In this document: positions 16,934 to 24,938 of the stretch, piece after piece
How the letters are laid out: the number at the start of each line of letters is the position of its first letter
Position numbering within the stretch: position 1 is the first letter of the stretch
Assembly: GCA_035420085.1 (NCBI GenBank)
Contig: DAOLUH010000013.1
Location: forward strand, 1 to 64,000
Direction: 5' to 3'
Length of the DNA: 64,000 nucleotides
Source: DSWT01 sp035420085
GTDB taxonomy: Bacteria; Chloroflexota; Anaerolineae; B4-G1; SLSP01
Translations under genes and position numbers: made by a program
The notes under the pieces: generated by a model
The model's input: only the letters and a program-made list of their open reading frames with translations
What the model was told of the DNA's origin: nothing
Databases searched by the model: none

Positions 16934-17239
16934 ATGGGTGAAACGATCACAGCAGTGTATGAGAAAGGCACTTTGCGCCCCTTAACGCCGCTCAGGTTGC
17001 GAGAGCAGCAACGGGTGCGTATCCAGGTGATGCCGGAAAACGCAGCAGAAGACGACGACGAGCGTGAACAGGTGATCAACATTCTAGTCGCTGCGGGTCT
17101 GGTGCAACCGAAACCCAAGGGGCCTGTGCCGCCGGCTCCACTTTCCTGGAAAGAACGCCAAGCGTTGGCAGACCGTTTGGGCAATGTGCCGGGCAAGACC
17201 GCTTCTGAGATGGTGATTGAGGATCGCGGCGAATGTTGA
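16934..17239 (+). CDS. DUF104/AF2212-type antitoxin
   Basis: This is a 101-residue protein. The ATG at 16934 (MGETITAVYEKGTLRPLTPLRL) is preferred over one seven codons upstream because the family begins exactly here. The first 40 residues, with the 'I.AVYE.G.LRPL.PL.L.E...V.I.V' pattern, are the AF2212/DUF104 beta-strand fold of small antitoxins. The rest is a charged helix (EDDDEREQVINIL) and a proline-rich tail that would wrap the toxin. Its stop overlaps the start of the PIN-domain gene by seven bases, the standard layout of a toxin-antitoxin operon. It should bind and inhibit the neighbouring ribonuclease, and probably represses the operon. Confidence 0.82.
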   Translation: MGETITAVYEKGTLRPLTPLRLREQQRVRIQVMPENAAEDDDEREQVINILVAAGLVQPKPKGPVPPAPLSWKERQALADRLGNVPGKTASEMVIEDRGEC

Positions 17240-17697
17240 AACATCTCTACTTCGATACCAGCGCACTGGGCAAGCACTACATCACTGAAGCAGGTAGCCG
17301 CTGGGTGCAGTTGTTGGTGCGCAACAAGAAAACAATAGTCCTTACTTCGTCGCTTACCCGCATTGAGGGTATTTGTACTTTTGCGCGACGTCGTCGTGAG
17401 GGGATGCTTTCTGAAGACGATCTTATGCAAGTTTGCACCATTTTCAACTACGACCTTGCACATCATTACGTACTTGCAGAGGCAGACCTGGAAATTCTCA
17501 GTTTGGCGCAACAACTCGCGTTACGATATCCATTGCGGGCCTATGATACCGTGCCATTAGCAACGGCTGAGTTTTCTAACAGGCAATTGGTGCAAGCTGG
17601 GAAATCGCCACTTACGTTTGTCTGCGCCGATGACCGTTTACTCGCCATTGCCAAAGTCGAAGGTTTGTTGATCGAAAACCCGAATCATCATCCTTGA
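17233..17697 (+). CDS. PIN-domain ribonuclease toxin (VapC-like)
   Basis: This is a 154-residue PIN-domain protein. The acidic active-site residues are visible: Asp8 in LYFDTSALGKHY, Glu in LTRIEGICTF, Asp in RAYDTVPLATA and the pair in FVCADDRLL. The family cleaves tRNA or rRNA and arrests growth unless neutralised. The ATG overlaps the last codons of the antitoxin gene, so translation is coupled. The pair is less GC-rich than its neighbours and sits alone between htpG and the ABC operon, in keeping with a horizontally acquired toxin-antitoxin module. The exact RNA target cannot be read from sequence. Confidence 0.88.
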   Translation: MLKHLYFDTSALGKHYITEAGSRWVQLLVRNKKTIVLTSSLTRIEGICTFARRRREGMLSEDDLMQVCTIFNYDLAHHYVLAEADLEILSLAQQLALRYPLRAYDTVPLATAEFSNRQLVQAGKSPLTFVCADDRLLAIAKVEGLLIENPNHHP

Positions 17698-18034
17698 TTC
17701 AGCGCAAAGATCAGACTTGCCTCGCCTGCAAAGCCAGCGTGCCGTGGCGCGGCGACAGTGTCGCCCCCCTTTACACATAAACTTTTCTTAAGGTTGACCT
17801 TAGTTCCCCTTAAAGACGCGCCAGCGGGAATGTGGTATCGTAGGGGATGACGTGTGACAGGTCAGCCTTGACAATTCGCTCACGTTCATTACCATGTCAA
17901 CGTGCTGCGCCCACCGGCATCCAATTGCCGATAACCAAAGAGCGAAGCTTATACGTAGGATACACTACGGCCAGCTTTGCTCTTTTTCACGTCAGCACAC
18001 AATTCGCAATTCGTAACTCGGCAAGGAGGAGTCT
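17698..18034 (+). promoter_or_regulatory. Gene-free leader region upstream of the ABC operon
   Basis: A 337-base gap separates the toxin from the ABC operon. It contains a TTGACA hexamer at about 17868 without a convincing -10 at normal spacing, a near-palindrome AAGGTTGACCTT at about 17793, and a terminator-type hairpin at 17937-17988. The final bases carry GCAAGGAGGAG as the ribosome site for the gene at 18035. No open frame is supported here. The terminator may end the toxin-antitoxin transcript or act as an attenuator for the operon. Confidence 0.4.
17937..17988 (+). terminator. Terminator hairpin, possible attenuator, before ABC operon
   Basis: AAAGAGCGAAGCT (17937-17949) pairs with AGCTTTGCTCTTT (17973-17985), 13 bp with one G-U pair. 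The run TTTTT follows at 17983-17987. The hairpin ends 47 bases before the ATG at 18035. Confidence 0.7.
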
Positions 18035-19003
18035 ATGATTGATGTCTCAAATCTATCCAAATCGTATGGCGATGTCGAAGCCTTGCGGGACGTTTCGTTC
18101 AGCATCGCTGCCGGGGAGATCGTCGGCTTGTTGGGGCCAAACGGCGCCGGCAAAACGACGATCATCAAAATCCTCACCGGCTACCTGCAACCCGACGCGG
18201 GGACGGCGCTGATCAACGGCCTGGATGTGCTCGAACACACCCGCGAGGTGCAGGCCCAGATCGGCTACCTGCCGGAAACTGCCCCGCTGTACCCCGAACT
18301 GTCGGTGCAGGCGTACCTCAAGATGATGGCCGACCTGCGGCAGATTCCGGCGGAGCAACAACCGACGCTGCTCTCCGAGGCCATCTACGCGACCGGCCTG
18401 CAGGATCACCTCACCCGCCTCATCGGGCATCTGAGCAAAGGCTTCCGGCAGCGTGTGGGATTGGCGCAGGCCATCCTGCACAAGCCGCGCCTGCTCATCC
18501 TCGATGAGCCGACCGTGGGCCTTGACCCCACGCAAATCGTGGAGATCCGCCACCTGATCCGGCGGTTGGCCGACCACAGCACCGTCCTCTTCTCCACGCA
18601 CATCCTCTCGGAAGTCGAAGCCTTGTGCGACCGCGCCATCATCTTGATGAACGGGCAGGTGAAGGCCGACGCGCGTCTGGCCGACCTCGAAGCCACGTCC
18701 GACGCCGTGTTGGTGTTGGGACAAAAGCTCTCCGGCGTATCCGACGCGCTCAAACGCCTGAAGCAAGTGCGCGGCGTGGACCCGTTCCAGAGTCACGACG
18801 GCTTCCCGGCCTATCGCGTGCTCGGTCACGCACGCATGGCTGGCGATCTCGGCCCCGCCATCTACGACCTGGCGCGCGAGCACGATTGGCCGGTGCGCGA
18901 GCTGCGGCGCGACGTGCGCACGCTCGAAACGGTCTTCAATGAACTGGCAACCCAGGGAAGCGCGGCGACTAGCTCCATGACACCGGCGGAGGTGGCCCAA
19001 TGA
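18035..19003 (+). CDS. ABC transporter ATP-binding protein (GldA-like)
   Basis: This is a 322-residue ATPase of the ABC-2 export class. Walker A is GPNGAGKT at residues 34-41, the signature reads LSKGFRQRVGLAQA (a variant of LSGGQ usual in GldA-type proteins), Walker B is LLILDEPTVGLDP and the switch His is in LFSTHILSEV. A C-terminal extension of about 100 residues follows. A GGAGGAG site precedes the ATG. Its stop overlaps the next gene by four bases (ATGA), so the ATPase, the permease/auxiliary fusion and the DUF4340 protein form one translationally coupled operon. By analogy with Bacteroidetes GldA-GldFG it energises a membrane export or surface process; the substrate is unknown. Confidence 0.93.
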   Translation: MIDVSNLSKSYGDVEALRDVSFSIAAGEIVGLLGPNGAGKTTIIKILTGYLQPDAGTALINGLDVLEHTREVQAQIGYLPETAPLYPELSVQAYLKMMADLRQIPAEQQPTLLSEAIYATGLQDHLTRLIGHLSKGFRQRVGLAQAILHKPRLLILDEPTVGLDPTQIVEIRHLIRRLADHSTVLFSTHILSEVEALCDRAIILMNGQVKADARLADLEATSDAVLVLGQKLSGVSDALKRLKQVRGVDPFQSHDGFPAYRVLGHARMAGDLGPAIYDLAREHDWPVRELRRDVRTLETVFNELATQGSAATSSMTPAEVAQ

Positions 19004-21933
19004 AACAAATCCTGACGATCACCCGCAAAGAACTGCGCGGTTACTTCGGCTCGCCGATGGCGATGATCTTCATCGGCGCGTTCCTCGTCGCCACCCTGTT
19101 CTCGTTCTTCTGGGTGGATACCTTCTTCGCGCGCGGCATCGCCGATGTGCGCCCGCTCTTCCGCTGGATGCCGGTGCTGATGATCTTCATCGCGGCGGCG
19201 CTCACGATGCGCCAGTGGTCCGAGGAGCAGCGCGTAGGCACAATGGAAATTCTGCTGACGCTCCCGGTCTCAACCACGCAATTGGTCATCGGCAAGTTTT
19301 TGGCCGTCCTCGCCTTGATCGCGATTGCCCTGGCGCTGACCCTCTTCATTCCCATCACCGTGGCGTTCCTCGGCAACCTGGACTGGGGGCCGGTGATCGG
19401 CGGCTATCTTGCGGCGCTGCTGTTGGCGAGCGCGTATGCTGCCATCGGCCTGTTTGTCTCGTCGCGCACCGACAACCAGATCGTGGCGTTGCTCTCGACG
19501 GTGTTGTTGTGCGGCGTCTTCTATCTCGTCGGCTCGACCGGCGTGACGAACTTCACCGGCAACAACGTCGGCGAAATCCTGCGCGCCATCGGCGCCGGAA
19601 GCCGCTTCGAGAGCATCCAGCGCGGCGTTGTTGACCTGCGCGATTTGCTCTACTACGTCACCCTGGCCGGTATCTTTCTCGTGCTCAACGTCCTGTCGCT
19701 CAAGGCGAAGGGGTGGAGCGCGGGCGAGCAAACGCTGCCCAAGCGGCGCGCGCTGACAATCACCTCTGTGCTGGTCATTGTGAACTTGCTCATTGCCAAC
19801 GTATGGGTTTACCCGTTGCACGGTCTGCGGGTTGATCTCACCCAGTATCACGAATACACGCTCTCCAAACCCACCCGCACCCTGCTCAGCGGTTTGACAG
19901 AGCCGTTGCTCATCCGCGGCTACTTCAGCGAGCGCACCCACCCGCTGCTGGCCCCGCTGGTTCCCACCGTGCGCGATATGCTGCGTGAATACGCCATCGC
20001 CTCAGGCGGCAAGGTGCAGGTCGAGATCGTTGATCCGGCCAAGGACCCGGACAAAGAGGCCGAGGCCAACCAGGTCTACGGCATCAATCCCACGCCCTTC
20101 CAAATCGCCGGGCGCTACGAATCGTCCATTATCAATTCATACTTCGACATCCTCATCCAGTATGGCGACCAGAGCGCCACGCTGGGATTTAATGATCTGA
20201 TCGAAGTGAAATCCCAAAATGATGGCAGCATTGATGTGCATTTGCGCAACCTGGAGTACGATCTCACCAGCACTATCAAGAAAACCGTCTACGGTTTCCA
20301 GAGCATTGACACGGTTCTCGCCTCGCTCACTGAACCGGTCAATATGACCATCTACGTCACCCCCAATACCATGCCGCAGGGGCTGACCGAGGTTCCGGCG
20401 ACGATGGAGAAGGTGGCGCAGGAGATCGCGGCGAAATCCAACGGCAAATTGACCTACACGGTCGTTGATCCCACCCAGGCCAACAGCCCAATGACCCCGC
20501 AGCAGCTCTACGACACCTACGGCATCCAGCCGTTCGCCGCTTCGCTCTTTTCCAGCGACGTGTATTATATGCACATCGTGCTGCAGACGGGCAGCAAGGG
20601 CAACGTGATCTATCCATCCGGCGCGATGAGCGAAGCCGACGTTCGCAGTTCCATCGAATCAGCCCTCAAACGCATGTCCACCGGCTTCCTCAAAGTCGTC
20701 GGCGTCTGGTCGCCCTCGACAGAAGCCACGCAGGATATGTTTGGGCAGACTGTCCAGCCGCTCTCGTCATGGAAGCAGGTACGCGAGGCGTTGCGCCAGG
20801 AATACGAGGTGCGCGACCTCGATCTGAGCACCGGCGTCATCGCGCCTGACGTAGATGTGGTACTCGTCATCGCGCCGCAAGGGTTCACCGATGTGGAGCG
20901 GTACGCGATTGACCAATACCTGATGCGCGGCGGCACTGTGCTCCTGGCGGCGGGCAACACCGTCATCACGCAAGACCCCTACACCGGCGGTCTGGCCGGG
21001 AAAGTTATCCCCGATGGCGTCGCCGGGCTGCTCGCCCATTATGGCATCACCGTCGAACAGGGGTTGGTACTCGATGCGCAGAACGAGCCGTTCCCCATCC
21101 CGGTGACGCGGCAAGTAGGCAATTACCAGGTGCGCGAGTACCAGGCATTGGATTATCCCTATTTCGTGGACGTCCGTTCTGCCGGGATGGCGAAGAACAA
21201 CGCTATCGTTTCCAATCTGCCCGCTATCACGTTGAACTGGGCATCGTCGCTCCAGGTGGATCCGACCAAGAACGCGGAGCGCAAAGTAGACGTGTTGCTC
21301 TCTTCGACGAAGAACGCCTGGCGGCAAGATGACGGCGTCAACATTCTGCCCAATTTCGATCTCTACCCGCAAACCGGCTTCGCGCAGCCTACCGCCACGC
21401 AGGTGTACACGCTGGCCGTGTCTGTGCAGGGCACGTTCAATAGCTACTTCGCGGGCAAGCCCTCACCGCTAGAGTCGGCGCAGACCGCAGAGGGTGCAAC
21501 GCCCGCGACCAGCGCCGGCACGATTGAGTCGTCGCCGGAGACAGCGCGTTTGCTCGTCGTCGGCAGCGCGGAGTTTGTGGATGACATCGTCTTCCAGATT
21601 TCCAGCTCGCTGGCCGGCGATCGCTATCTCAATTCGCTGCAATTTATACAGAACGCCGTGGCCTGGGCTACCGAAGACGCCGAACTGTTGGAAATCCAGG
21701 CGCGCGGCAGCGCAAGCCGCATTCTGGCGTCGCTAGAAGAAAACCAGCAGTCGTTCGTGGAGATTCTCAACTACGGCGCGGCGCTCCTGGCGCTGTTGGC
21801 GCTTGGCGGATTCGTGAGTATGCGCCGCCGCAATGAGCAGCCGATGGAGCTTATCCAGCCCAAGAGTAGTAACCACAGAACACACAAAAAACACGAAGTG
21901 CAAGAAAGTGTAACTGCGGAGGTGGAGCAATGA
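19000..21933 (+). CDS. ABC-2 permease fused to GldG-type auxiliary domain
   Basis: This 977-residue protein joins two functions that are separate genes (GldF and GldG) in many bacteria. Residues 1-240 are a six-span ABC-2 permease (start MKQILTITRKELRGYFGSPMA, with the motif EEQRVGTMEILLTLPVS). A further membrane span near 255-275 leads to a large extracytoplasmic ABC_transp_aux/GldG region (about 290-880) containing DLTQYHEYTLSKPTR and DVVLVIAPQGFTDVERYAID. A last span (ILNYGAALLALLALGGFVSM) is near 925, then a basic tail. Such GldG domains resemble intraflagellar-transport protein IFT52 N-termini. It is coupled by four-base overlaps to the ATPase upstream and the DUF4340 gene downstream. 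Confidence 0.9.
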   Translation: MKQILTITRKELRGYFGSPMAMIFIGAFLVATLFSFFWVDTFFARGIADVRPLFRWMPVLMIFIAAALTMRQWSEEQRVGTMEILLTLPVSTTQLVIGKFLAVLALIAIALALTLFIPITVAFLGNLDWGPVIGGYLAALLLASAYAAIGLFVSSRTDNQIVALLSTVLLCGVFYLVGSTGVTNFTGNNVGEILRAIGAGSRFESIQRGVVDLRDLLYYVTLAGIFLVLNVLSLKAKGWSAGEQTLPKRRALTITSVLVIVNLLIANVWVYPLHGLRVDLTQYHEYTLSKPTRTLLSGLTEPLLIRGYFSERTHPLLAPLVPTVRDMLREYAIASGGKVQVEIVDPAKDPDKEAEANQVYGINPTPFQIAGRYESSIINSYFDILIQYGDQSATLGFNDLIEVKSQNDGSIDVHLRNLEYDLTSTIKKTVYGFQSIDTVLASLTEPVNMTIYVTPNTMPQGLTEVPATMEKVAQEIAAKSNGKLTYTVVDPTQANSPMTPQQLYDTYGIQPFAASLFSSDVYYMHIVLQTGSKGNVIYPSGAMSEADVRSSIESALKRMSTGFLKVVGVWSPSTEATQDMFGQTVQPLSSWKQVREALRQEYEVRDLDLSTGVIAPDVDVVLVIAPQGFTDVERYAIDQYLMRGGTVLLAAGNTVITQDPYTGGLAGKVIPDGVAGLLAHYGITVEQGLVLDAQNEPFPIPVTRQVGNYQVREYQALDYPYFVDVRSAGMAKNNAIVSNLPAITLNWASSLQVDPTKNAERKVDVLLSSTKNAWRQDDGVNILPNFDLYPQTGFAQPTATQVYTLAVSVQGTFNSYFAGKPSPLESAQTAEGATPATSAGTIESSPETARLLVVGSAEFVDDIVFQISSSLAGDRYLNSLQFIQNAVAWATEDAELLEIQARGSASRILASLEENQQSFVEILNYGAALLALLALGGFVSMRRRNEQPMELIQPKSSNHRTHKKHEVQESVTAEVEQ

Positions 21934-22883
21934 AACGCCATCAACAGATTCTAGCCGGTGTCTTGATCCTGCAGATCATCCTGGGGGTGATCACTTTTTG
22001 GCCCAGGTCGGCAGCCACAGGCAGCAGTAAGCCCGTGTTCGCGGAACTCAAAGCCGAAGACATCACCGCGCTGACCATCACCGACGACCAGGGCGTCAGC
22101 ATCACCATGCGCAAGTCGGGGGATGGCTGGGTGCTGCCCAACGCGGGCGACTATCCCGTGCAGGCCAGCAAGATCACGCCCATTCTCGAAAAGCTCACCA
22201 AATTGAACACCGCCAGCCTCGTCACTCGCACCGAGGCGAGCTACAAGCAGCTTAAGGTATCGAACGACGATTTTGTGCGCCGCATTGACTTCGAAACCGC
22301 GGACGGCAAAACCTATATGCTCTACCTGGGCAGCGCGCCGCGCTACACTGCCACCCACTTCCGCGTGGTCGGGCAGACCGAGACGTATCTGACCACCGAG
22401 CTGTCTACGTGGCAGCTTTACACCGCGCCGGCGTCGTGGGTGGACACTGCGTATGCCAAGATTGACGCCGCCACGCTGACGGAGATCGTGCTGGAGAACG
22501 CCAACGGCGCGTTCACCCTGGTCAAGAGCGGCGACGCCTGGACGCTGGCCGACCTGGCCGAGGGCGAGGTTGTCGCAGCGGGCAAAATCAACGACGTGGT
22601 GAGCAAAGCGACCAATGTGATGATGCAACGCCCGCTCGGTACGACGGAGGAGGCCAGCTACGGCCTCGGCGCGCCGACGGCGGTCGTCACGCTCAAGAAC
22701 GCCGACGGTGGAACCTACACGCTGCGCGTGGGCGCAAAATTCGACGGGACGAACTACGCCGTCAAATCGTCGGAGTCGTCGTACTACGTCGCGGTGACCG
22801 AGTACAATGTCAAGCCGCTGGTGGAGAACACCCGCGCGTCGTTCTTGCAGGAACCAACGCCGACACCGACGCCGCAGCCGTAA
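21930..22883 (+). CDS. DUF4340 protein of Gld-like ABC operon
   Basis: This is a 317-residue protein with an N-terminal membrane anchor (ILAGVLILQIILGVITFW at about 6-23) and the rest outside. The body carries repeated beta-rich DUF4340 units: ITALTITDDQGVSITMRKSGDGWVL, DGKTYMLYLGSAP, then a second round LTEIVLENANGAFTLVKSGDAW and GGTYTLRVGAKFDG. The family is nearly always encoded after GldF/GldG-type permeases, as here, and presumably forms a periplasm-like or surface part of the machine. The protein ends in a short Thr-Pro repeat (EPTPTPTPQP). A clear terminator follows at 22899-22937. Confidence 0.88.
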   Translation: MKRHQQILAGVLILQIILGVITFWPRSAATGSSKPVFAELKAEDITALTITDDQGVSITMRKSGDGWVLPNAGDYPVQASKITPILEKLTKLNTASLVTRTEASYKQLKVSNDDFVRRIDFETADGKTYMLYLGSAPRYTATHFRVVGQTETYLTTELSTWQLYTAPASWVDTAYAKIDAATLTEIVLENANGAFTLVKSGDAWTLADLAEGEVVAAGKINDVVSKATNVMMQRPLGTTEEASYGLGAPTAVVTLKNADGGTYTLRVGAKFDGTNYAVKSSESSYYVAVTEYNVKPLVENTRASFLQEPTPTPTPQP

Positions 22884-22898
22884 CAACGCTTGCACACA

Positions 22899-22937
22899 AA
22901 ACCGCCGGTGGGTCTATCGACTCACCGGCGGTTTTTT
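22899..22937 (+). terminator. Rho-independent terminator of the ABC operon
   Basis: ACCGCCGGTGGGT (22901-22913) pairs with ACTCACCGGCGGT (22920-22932), with one G-T pair and a 6-base loop, followed by TTTTTT. It lies 16 bases after the DUF4340 stop. Confidence 0.88.
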
Positions 22938-22999
22938 ATGCAAATCTATATTTCTACATCACAGTACCGATACATTTCATTGCATAATCGCTCACTAAC

Positions 23000-24556
23000 T
23001 CAACGGACTACGTAAGGCAGATAGGTTTTGTACAGCAGCAATATGTTAATTAAAAGCACATCAGCAGAACTATCATTCGCGATATAGATGTCAAGATCAC
23101 CATCGCCATCTACATCACCCATTGCTACACCCATGCTGAATGGGTTGTCAAAGTCTTGGCCATTTACATGAAAAATCCCCATGCTGTCATTGAGTAGCAC
23201 TTCGCCTGAAGGTACGGGCGAGTACGTTCTGCCACTGGCAACGAACGCGTCGAGATCCCCATCTCCGTCCAAATCTCCTAGTGCAACACCTTGACTATAG
23301 GCATAGGGCAAAACCTGATTACTCTTACTAAAAAGACCTGATCCATCATTCATCCATACCGTGTCAGCCGCTTCCGAACACGTAATAAAGGCGTCCAGGT
23401 CTCCATCACCATCCAGATCGCCTAATGCCACATCATTGTTGCAAGCAATGGACAAAGTCTGATTGCTCTTAGTGAAAACACCTGCTCCATCGTTAAACCA
23501 TATATGATCTGAGCCACCACAGTACGCGAAAAAGGCGTCGAGATCATTGTCACCATCCAAATCTCCCAATGCAATCGCATGGCCTGATTCAAAGTATTGA
23601 TAGCTGTCGTAAAAAGTACCCGCTCCATCGTTTAGCCACAATTTGCTGCCCCCACTAATCGCCACAATGGCATCCAGATCAGCATCACCATCTACATCGC
23701 CCAATGCCACAGCGTCACTCCAAGTCATATTGAAATTTTGGGGTTTCTCCATAAACTCTCCGTGGCCATTATTCAACCATACGCTGTCAGAATACTCAGT
23801 ACTACTGGTTACAACAAAGGCGTCAAGGTCACCATCGCCATCTAAGTCACCTAATGCAATAGCTTTGGCATAGTGCATATCGCCGAAATTCAATGAGCTA
23901 TCCTTGAAAGTGCCTGTCCCATCATTCAGGTACACCTTCACAGCTTTGCCAGATACAGTATACAAATTGATATTCGCTACAAGAGCATCCAAATCGCCAT
24001 CACCGTCAACATCACCAAAGGCGACTCCTCTGCTATCCGTGTGACTTACAGCTAAAGCAGTGCTTGTGAAATATCCACTGCCACTTGTGCTCACAGCCGT
24101 CCGGAACTGCCATACCGTTGGGGAGATTGGACCCTGCCCACCGATACCAAGAGTGGATGTAGTAGCACTTACTTGAACCAGTTCTCCTGGCTTGAAAGGA
24201 CGGGGAAACACAGACGTACCAACGATCTGAGTAGGGGTCAAAATGATAGTGCCGCCATCAACACTATATTCCCGCATGAGTTGACCTGTCTGCATTGCAT
24301 GCACAGCAAACGTTCGAGTGGAAACTGTCGTCGCATCGATAGGTTCATCGTAAGTAATCGAGACAGCAGTAGTCCTCTGAGCCGTGTGCATGTTACCTGT
24401 AGGACTAATAATTGGATTCGCTAATCTCAATAACTGGCGAGTAGCCGATGCTACTTCACTATTTGCTGATGTAAACAGCCCTAAGATCATCATTGTTACT
24501 ACGGTCAGGACGATTGTTGATATGATGTTAACTCTGAAGTGTTTCTGCTTCACCAT
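23000..24556 (-). CDS. Exported FG-GAP/VCBS-repeat protein
   Basis: This 518-residue protein has a strong GGGGAGG ribosome site. An N-terminal signal or anchor (IVLTVVTMMILGLFTSA) is followed by a bacterial Ig-like segment (about 50-150; TAVSITYDEPIDATTVS). Seven FG-GAP/VCBS repeats follow, each with a calcium-binding loop of the form GD(V/L)DGDGDLDA. Seven repeats suit a complete seven-blade beta-propeller. The C-terminus ends LLYKTYLPYVVR; a YLP-type tail like this also appears in the broken exported gene at 27997-28351. The protein is probably on the cell surface and may bind carbohydrate or protein. Base composition is clearly lower in GC than the flanking genes, suggesting transfer or a different evolutionary history. 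Confidence 0.9.
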   Translation of the reverse strand: MVKQKHFRVNIISTIVLTVVTMMILGLFTSANSEVASATRQLLRLANPIISPTGNMHTAQRTTAVSITYDEPIDATTVSTRTFAVHAMQTGQLMREYSVDGGTIILTPTQIVGTSVFPRPFKPGELVQVSATTSTLGIGGQGPISPTVWQFRTAVSTSGSGYFTSTALAVSHTDSRGVAFGDVDGDGDLDALVANINLYTVSGKAVKVYLNDGTGTFKDSSLNFGDMHYAKAIALGDLDGDGDLDAFVVTSSTEYSDSVWLNNGHGEFMEKPQNFNMTWSDAVALGDVDGDADLDAIVAISGGSKLWLNDGAGTFYDSYQYFESGHAIALGDLDGDNDLDAFFAYCGGSDHIWFNDGAGVFTKSNQTLSIACNNDVALGDLDGDGDLDAFITCSEAADTVWMNDGSGLFSKSNQVLPYAYSQGVALGDLDGDGDLDAFVASGRTYSPVPSGEVLLNDSMGIFHVNGQDFDNPFSMGVAMGDVDGDGDLDIYIANDSSADVLLINILLLYKTYLPYVVR

Positions 24557-24778
24557 TTCTCGACCTCCCCTACAGATTAATGTCTTATAGTCTAGTTGTG
24601 GGATTGCCTGATGTATTTTGTACGATCATTTTACTTACAAAGTTATAATAGCACAGGTTTTCTAAAAGGAAACAGTTTTGATTACCAGGAAACCTTGTCC
24701 AACATAGCGCTAGCACGACCATGCCAGATGTCAGGGGTCGGGTTGGGAATGACAATACATTCCTCTATAATATTGTGG

Positions 24779-24807
24779 TTGACCCGCAATGGAATAAATC
24801 GTATACT
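24779..24807 (+). promoter_or_regulatory. Sigma-70-type promoter for sugar dehydrogenase lipoprotein
   Basis: TTGACC (24779-24784), a 17-base spacer and TATACT (24802-24807). It lies about 130 bases before the ATG at 24939, in an otherwise gene-free AT-rich gap (24557-24938). No other strong signal was seen in that gap. Confidence 0.6.
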
Positions 24808-24938
24808 GATAGTGATTTGAGCAGCAGGTATCGGCAGTGCACTCCAAATACATCTCTCTAGCGAACGGGCAGTTCCATCTTTGGCAAACCGGCTCCCTTT
24901 TCCACTCAAATCAATAGGATTTCCGACTGGAGGTTTTC

